Positions 60,290 through 64,000 of a DNA stretch of 64,000 nt are shown here, piece by piece. Source of the DNA: SP5GCR1 sp965199685 (GTDB taxonomy: Bacteria; Pseudomonadota; Gammaproteobacteria; Poriferisulfidales; Oxydemutatoraceae); the NCBI GenBank assembly GCA_965199685.1, contig OZ241323.1:1178001-1242000 (forward strand). The letters are read 5' to 3'. A program made the translations under genes and the position numbers. Position 1 is the stretch's first letter. The number at the start of each line of letters is the position of its first letter. The notes beneath the pieces are model-generated. The model made no database searches, was not told where the DNA came from, and worked only from the letters and a program-made list of their open reading frames with translations.

Positions 60290-60755
60290 AAACAGAAAAT
60301 TAGTACTGAATATTGTAAAAGGACAAACTAATCCTCCGGTTTTACTGATGCCTATCGCCAATAAACTTGGAATAGAAGTCTACAACGTACGAGGATGGAG
60401 CGATAGATTATCAGGAATGATAAGAGAAGATACAGAGGATGGCGGCAAGAGTGGTTATGCTATCTATGTAAATGCTAAACATCCCGAAACAAGACGACGG
60501 TTCACAATCGCCCATGAAATAGCTCATTACGTACTACACAAAAATCTGATACGCGACGGAATAGTAGACGATACTCTGTATCGTAGTGGGTTGAGCAACC
60601 TCATTGAAATGGAAGCCAACAGGTTCGCCGCAGAGATTCTAATGCCTACACATTTGATTAGGGCAGCGATTAGAAAGGAATTCTCCATATCAAAATTAGC
60701 CAAAAAATTTAAGGTCTCAAACGAAGCAATGGCTATTCGGCTGCAAGCACCTTAA
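60273..60755 (+). CDS. ImmA/IrrE-type zinc metallopeptidase
   Basis: This 160-aa protein has the zinc-binding HExxH motif in FTIAHEIAHYVLH (about residues 82-94). The downstream EMEANRFAAEILMP (about 113-126) supplies the third ligand in ImmA/IrrE (DUF955, peptidase M78) proteins. The N-terminal part, NPPVLLMPIANKLGIEVY, matches the usual family start. Such peptidases cut repressors to induce mobile elements or stress genes. Length is that of a bare catalytic domain without the N-terminal HTH often fused to it. The gene starts inside the end of the small membrane-protein gene, indicating one operon. Its substrate is not identifiable here; a repressor gene is not visible in this window. Confidence 0.85.
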   Translation: MSEIAKNRKLVLNIVKGQTNPPVLLMPIANKLGIEVYNVRGWSDRLSGMIREDTEDGGKSGYAIYVNAKHPETRRRFTIAHEIAHYVLHKNLIRDGIVDDTLYRSGLSNLIEMEANRFAAEILMPTHLIRAAIRKEFSISKLAKKFKVSNEAMAIRLQAP

Positions 60756-60991
60756 AATTAGCCTCTCGCCTGAATTGAAAAATCAATCTCCTCTTACATA
60801 GTTGACAGTCTGTTTCATATAAGTTTTAGCCCTAAAAATAGAGGAAGGTCACCTCAACCGTTCTGTTTCATTCATTGAAAAAAACAAGAATGATATACAA
60901 AACTAGTATATAGATTACAATGAGGCCCGATCGCATAGTGCATTGCAGTCCATACATACGAGGACAATAAACGAATAGAGAAATCCGAATA

Positions 60992-62242
60992 ATGAAAATA
61001 TCAAAGTTTAAAATTAAAAACATTAAGTGTTTTGAAGAGATTGAAATCCCGTTTGAAAACGACAATAATGATACAACAAACTGGTCTCTTATCGTGGGAG
61101 ATAATGGGTCAGGGAAAACAACAATCCTTAGAAGTTTAGCTTTAGGCTTATGTGATAGAGAAGGAGCTTCAGCCCTTCTATCAGAATTATATGGTGATTT
61201 CTTACGACAAGATACAAACGAAGGAGAAATCGAGGTTACATTGAAAGATACGCAAAATAATGAATATACAATTACAACCAAAATAGAGGGAGACAATGAG
61301 GCAGTTTCTCAAACTACTAATCCTGAAAGTATTCAAGATATCAGAAGAGAAATTTCTGTAGTAGCTTACGGTGCAAGCAGATCCATAATGGGTACGGAGT
61401 CATACAATGGATATGCTTTAGTTGACTCTCTATATACCCTCTTTAATTATGAGGCCAGCTTACAAAATGCCGAATTAGGAGCACGAAGGATTAAAGATCA
61501 TAAAAATGGTGAATGGGAGAAAACAAAAGAAACCCTCAAAAAAGTTTTAATGTTTGATGAGAAGGACGAAATTTCCTTAGAAACGACAGGGCTTTATCTT
61601 AAGAAAAGTAATATCGGAAAAATCTCTTTCAACGCCTTAAACGACGGATACCAATCGCTAACCTCTGTTATTCTAGACTTTTTGAGCTGGAAATTACTTG
61701 GTGTGGAAGAGGGTTTTGACTTAAATAATCTCTCGGGTATTTTTATCCTTGATGAAATTGAACAACATCTACATCCACGCTGGCAAAGAAATATTATTAA
61801 ACTTCTCTCCGAACAGTTTCCAGATATACAATTTATATGCACTACCCATACACCTATTTGCGCTTTAGGGCTTAATGATTTAAATTGCGCATCTCAACTC
61901 GTTAAGGCCTCTTATGATAACAGCCATAGCAATGTTGATCTTTTCAACTTAAAAGACGAGTTTAAGGGCTACAGAGCCGACCAAATATTAACCTCAGATA
62001 TTTTTGGTCTGTCAGATACTAGAAGTATTTCTATTGAAAACAAATTGAACGAATACAGAGAGATTTATCTAAAATCCGAAGATGGAAGAAGTGCGGACGA
62101 GAAAGATAAGTTGCAGGACATTGAAGAGGAGTTAAAGGATCTTCCTATGTGGGAAAACGAAGAGGACAGAAAGACAAGAGAAAAAATCATTGAATTATTG
62201 AGGAAACGCAAGAACGAAATAGCAAGCTCAGATGGGTTATAA
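60992..62242 (+). CDS. AAA ATPase of the SMC/OLD-like (AAA_21) type
   Basis: This 416-aa protein begins MKISKFKIKNIKCFEEIEIP, the standard SMC/RecF/OLD N-terminal strand set. Walker A is VGDNGSGKTT (about residues 36-45). The Walker B region reads GIFILDEIEQHLHPRWQ (about 248-264), and a switch histidine follows in CTTHTPICALGL. The C-terminal third is helical and charged (YRADQILTSDIFGL, then a likely coiled coil). No TOPRIM or nuclease domain is present, so it probably works with a partner protein, as in Septu-type or other ATPase-plus-effector defence pairs. The expected HNH partner is not visible downstream. The stop overlaps the ATG of a 28-codon ORF. AT-rich, consistent with a transferred island. 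Confidence 0.85.
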   Translation: MKISKFKIKNIKCFEEIEIPFENDNNDTTNWSLIVGDNGSGKTTILRSLALGLCDREGASALLSELYGDFLRQDTNEGEIEVTLKDTQNNEYTITTKIEGDNEAVSQTTNPESIQDIRREISVVAYGASRSIMGTESYNGYALVDSLYTLFNYEASLQNAELGARRIKDHKNGEWEKTKETLKKVLMFDEKDEISLETTGLYLKKSNIGKISFNALNDGYQSLTSVILDFLSWKLLGVEEGFDLNNLSGIFILDEIEQHLHPRWQRNIIKLLSEQFPDIQFICTTHTPICALGLNDLNCASQLVKASYDNSHSNVDLFNLKDEFKGYRADQILTSDIFGLSDTRSISIENKLNEYREIYLKSEDGRSADEKDKLQDIEEELKDLPMWENEEDRKTREKIIELLRKRKNEIASSDGL

Positions 62243-62328
62243 TGGAATCCGTCCGCGACGTGCATTGGGGAGTCAAACCCTCAATACACTTTTGGTATGA
62301 CATTAAAACAATATCATTGATTTCTTAG
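62242..62328 (+). other. 28-codon micro-ORF overlapping the AAA stop (TAATG)
   Basis: The ATG shares its first base with the last base of the AAA stop codon, and the frame reads MESVRDVHWGVKPSIHFWYD then ends at TAG (62326-62328). Such a stop-start overlap usually marks a coupled downstream gene, so this may be a truncated remnant of a partner or a chance ORF. Confidence 0.3.
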
Positions 62329-62333
62329 GCACT

Positions 62334-62597
62334 ATGGCACAACATATTTCAATCATAAACTCGGAGCGGAAAGGCTTACGGAAAATCGCAAAAAGCCTTA
62401 CGGAAAAAACCTCAAGAGGGATTTGGGCAGTTGCCGGATCACTGAAATTTGAAGAGCTACCATACCAAGAATACAAGATGAATTCTCACGACAGAGTTTT
62501 TGTAACCGAACGAAATGTGAACGGACAAAAAGAAAAGTTTGAACTACATTACGATACAAAAGCCAAAAAAATACTAGATATGTTTCTTGTGAAATGA
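62334..62597 (+). CDS. Small hypothetical protein (87 aa) after the AAA ATPase
   Basis: An 87-residue protein, MAQHISIINSERKGLRKIAK ... RVFVTERNVNGQKEKFELHY, basic in its first third and with alternating beta-like strands later. I do not recognise a family. There is no signal peptide or membrane segment. The ribosome site is weak (ttagg). It lies 91 bp after the AAA ATPase and 52 bp before the DUF4209-like gene, on the same strand and of the same AT-rich composition. It could be an accessory subunit or antitoxin-sized partner of the flanking genes (inference). Confidence 0.5.
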   Translation: MAQHISIINSERKGLRKIAKSLTEKTSRGIWAVAGSLKFEELPYQEYKMNSHDRVFVTERNVNGQKEKFELHYDTKAKKILDMFLVK

Positions 62598-62649
62598 CCG
62601 GAATGCTGTGATTGTTCCTATACGCCATAACATTGAACAAAGTAAAGAT

Positions 62650-64000
62650 ATGCTACACAATGAAGTCAAGACTTACCTAGAAAACTTACAACAAGCGCAA
62701 AAATTTGATGCACCTGTAGAGCATTCAATTGCTCAAAAAATAAAAGAAATCCTAGAAGAAGATCCAAAATATCAACCAACAGACGAAGACAGGGCAGAGC
62801 AAATGGCTTTTGACTTTATGGAAAACTATCCAAATAATGATACAGGTTGGAAAACAGATAACGGACGACTAATGTATTACGGACCAATGTTTGTACTTCC
62901 GGATGATAAAAACCAGATGAGGGAATATCCGAGTATTACACGAGTTAACAAAGAAACATTGGAATACTGGGGAAAACGAGCAGAAGAGAGTACACATCCA
63001 ATACTGTCATCTCGTTATGCAGATTTAATTGTTGATTTCTCTCATGAAATTTTAGGAGAAGAAGCAAATATTAATTTTTATCAAATTGCTATAGACTCTA
63101 ATGTTGAGATTTGTGAAAAATCTCTTATACCCTTCCCACACAACATGACTAAAGCTAGGCGAGCATTGAAGTTGTCTGATTATAAACACGATTCATCCCG
63201 AATAAACCAAGTAAAAGATACAATTATAAAATTGGGAAATGAACCCGGATGCAAAGATTTTGCTTTTGAGTTGCTACTTATAGATTTCCCTAAACAAATA
63301 GTTTTCAGTAGAGAAGAAAAAGAAAATCTTATTAAGGAGACGGAAAAATTTCTAGAGGAAATAAAACAAAATCCACACATTGCGGAACGTTATGTTTCTC
63401 TTCTTGCAGAGTATTATGCTAAAGAGAAGGATGAAAATAACCTTATGCGTGTTTTGAATATTTTAGAAAAATCTCTAAAAGAACATAGTCAATTAAACTC
63501 CGAAGCATTGTTAACGATGAATGCCTATAATCAAATTCAGGAAATATATCGGCACTACGCAAACAGATTTAATGAAGCAAAAAAAGCTAGCGAAAGAATT
63601 AGTAAAGAATTTGGGCAGCTTGATTTGGATATAGATAAATATCTTCAAGACATATCAGTCGAAATAAAAATCGAACAAGAGGATATTGATAAAAACATAA
63701 ATTCTATCTTCGGTGCAAAAAGGAATAACGAACTGGAGACAATAATGGGGAAAATTGCACTTCGCTTCTTACCCCAAAAAGATAACATAAAAAAGTCACT
63801 ATCCGATATTTCTAGTAAATACCCCTTACAATTTTTATGTAGCCAGCAAATTATTTCTGATGAAAATATCCCAATTGCTAACCTTGGTTCACTTGAAGAC
63901 GATTATGATAATCATTTGCAAAACCATACGAAACAATATATTCTGCCTAATTACTTTTTCTTGCCTCCTATAATAGATGAATTAAAGAAACATTTCTCGA
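62650..64000 (+). CDS. DUF4209-like protein (C-terminus beyond window)
   Basis: The frame is open from ATG 62650 to the right edge, about 450 residues, so the gene is truncated by the window. An in-frame GTG at 62608 is an alternative start. The N-terminal third has WGKRAEESTHPILSSRYADL (about 109-128), the usual landmark of large proteins annotated DUF4209/DUF7380. A helical central region follows, and the visible end reads PNYFFLPPIIDELKKHFS. In that family the conserved DUF4209 domain lies further C-terminal, outside this window. The protein is cytosolic, without signal peptide. It is the last visible gene of an AT-rich plus-strand run after the AAA ATPase and the 87-aa protein. Members are often found in accessory islands; a defence role is inference. 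Confidence 0.65.
   Translation, partial: MLHNEVKTYLENLQQAQKFDAPVEHSIAQKIKEILEEDPKYQPTDEDRAEQMAFDFMENYPNNDTGWKTDNGRLMYYGPMFVLPDDKNQMREYPSITRVNKETLEYWGKRAEESTHPILSSRYADLIVDFSHEILGEEANINFYQIAIDSNVEICEKSLIPFPHNMTKARRALKLSDYKHDSSRINQVKDTIIKLGNEPGCKDFAFELLLIDFPKQIVFSREEKENLIKETEKFLEEIKQNPHIAERYVSLLAEYYAKEKDENNLMRVLNILEKSLKEHSQLNSEALLTMNAYNQIQEIYRHYANRFNEAKKASERISKEFGQLDLDIDKYLQDISVEIKIEQEDIDKNINSIFGAKRNNELETIMGKIALRFLPQKDNIKKSLSDISSKYPLQFLCSQQIISDENIPIANLGSLEDDYDNHLQNHTKQYILPNYFFLPPIIDELKKHFS

Noticed and set aside
60868..61296. 142-aa minus-strand ORF
   Set aside because: It overlaps the start of the AAA ATPase, whose Walker A and N-terminal strand motifs make the plus frame the real one.
62398..62640. 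80-aa minus-strand ORF
   Set aside because: Shadow of the 87-aa plus-strand gene; no family features, and strand and spacing do not fit the operon.

Overview
This window looks like part of a chromosome from a methylotrophic proteobacterium. The best taxonomic clue is a two-gene pair for the tetrahydromethanopterin (H4MPT) one-carbon pathway: an RFAP synthase and a methylene-H4MPT dehydrogenase. The lineage below 'methylotrophic proteobacterium' cannot be read from the sequence. I see no rRNA, tRNA, CRISPR array or transposase.

The left 35.5 kb is a minus-strand tandem array of giant secreted repeat proteins. In transcription order it runs A3 (3507 aa), B2 (276 aa), A2 (3519 aa), B1 (276 aa), A1 (at least 3999 aa, cut by the left edge). 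Each A protein has a signal peptide, an N-terminal domain and a long train of Ig-like modules of about 150-160 aa. Each B protein follows its A gene after 30 bp, has its own signal peptide, a beta-rich domain and a dockerin-like calcium-binding tail. The A-B unit was duplicated recently: B1 and B2 differ at two residues. A1 also carries an internal tandem duplication of about 5.84 kb.

From about 35.8 to 37.7 kb lie the two H4MPT genes, also on the minus strand. Next come two adjacent minus-strand genes for small membrane-anchored coiled-coil proteins. One of them is built from exact 27-bp tandem repeats. Then follows one enormous minus-strand gene of 5926 codons: ten modules opening with a D-x-D-x-DGLIEI-like motif, filled with GLUG-type repeats and cadherin-like or PKD-like domains. 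The intergenic gaps are packed with dispersed palindromic elements and hairpins. One palindrome sits in frame inside the 5926-codon gene.

The right 6 kb is clearly more AT-rich by eye and reads as a transferred accessory island. It holds a TPR protein with a DUF2971-like C-terminus (minus), then on the plus strand a small membrane protein overlapping an ImmA/IrrE-type metallopeptidase, an AAA ATPase of the SMC/OLD type, a small unknown protein, and a DUF4209-like protein running off the edge. This is a plausible anti-phage or stress module, but no specific known system is matched.

The most interesting system is the A-B array. In other secreted proteins the tail of A (ending LEGPFR) and the body of B (PLQDPY ... 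DWVLMELR ... VVRHRNHL) usually form one continuous C-terminal unit. Here that unit is split into two genes, each with its own secretion signal. The dockerin-like B tail and a possibly cohesin-like A N-terminus suggest reassembly outside the cell; that step is inference.
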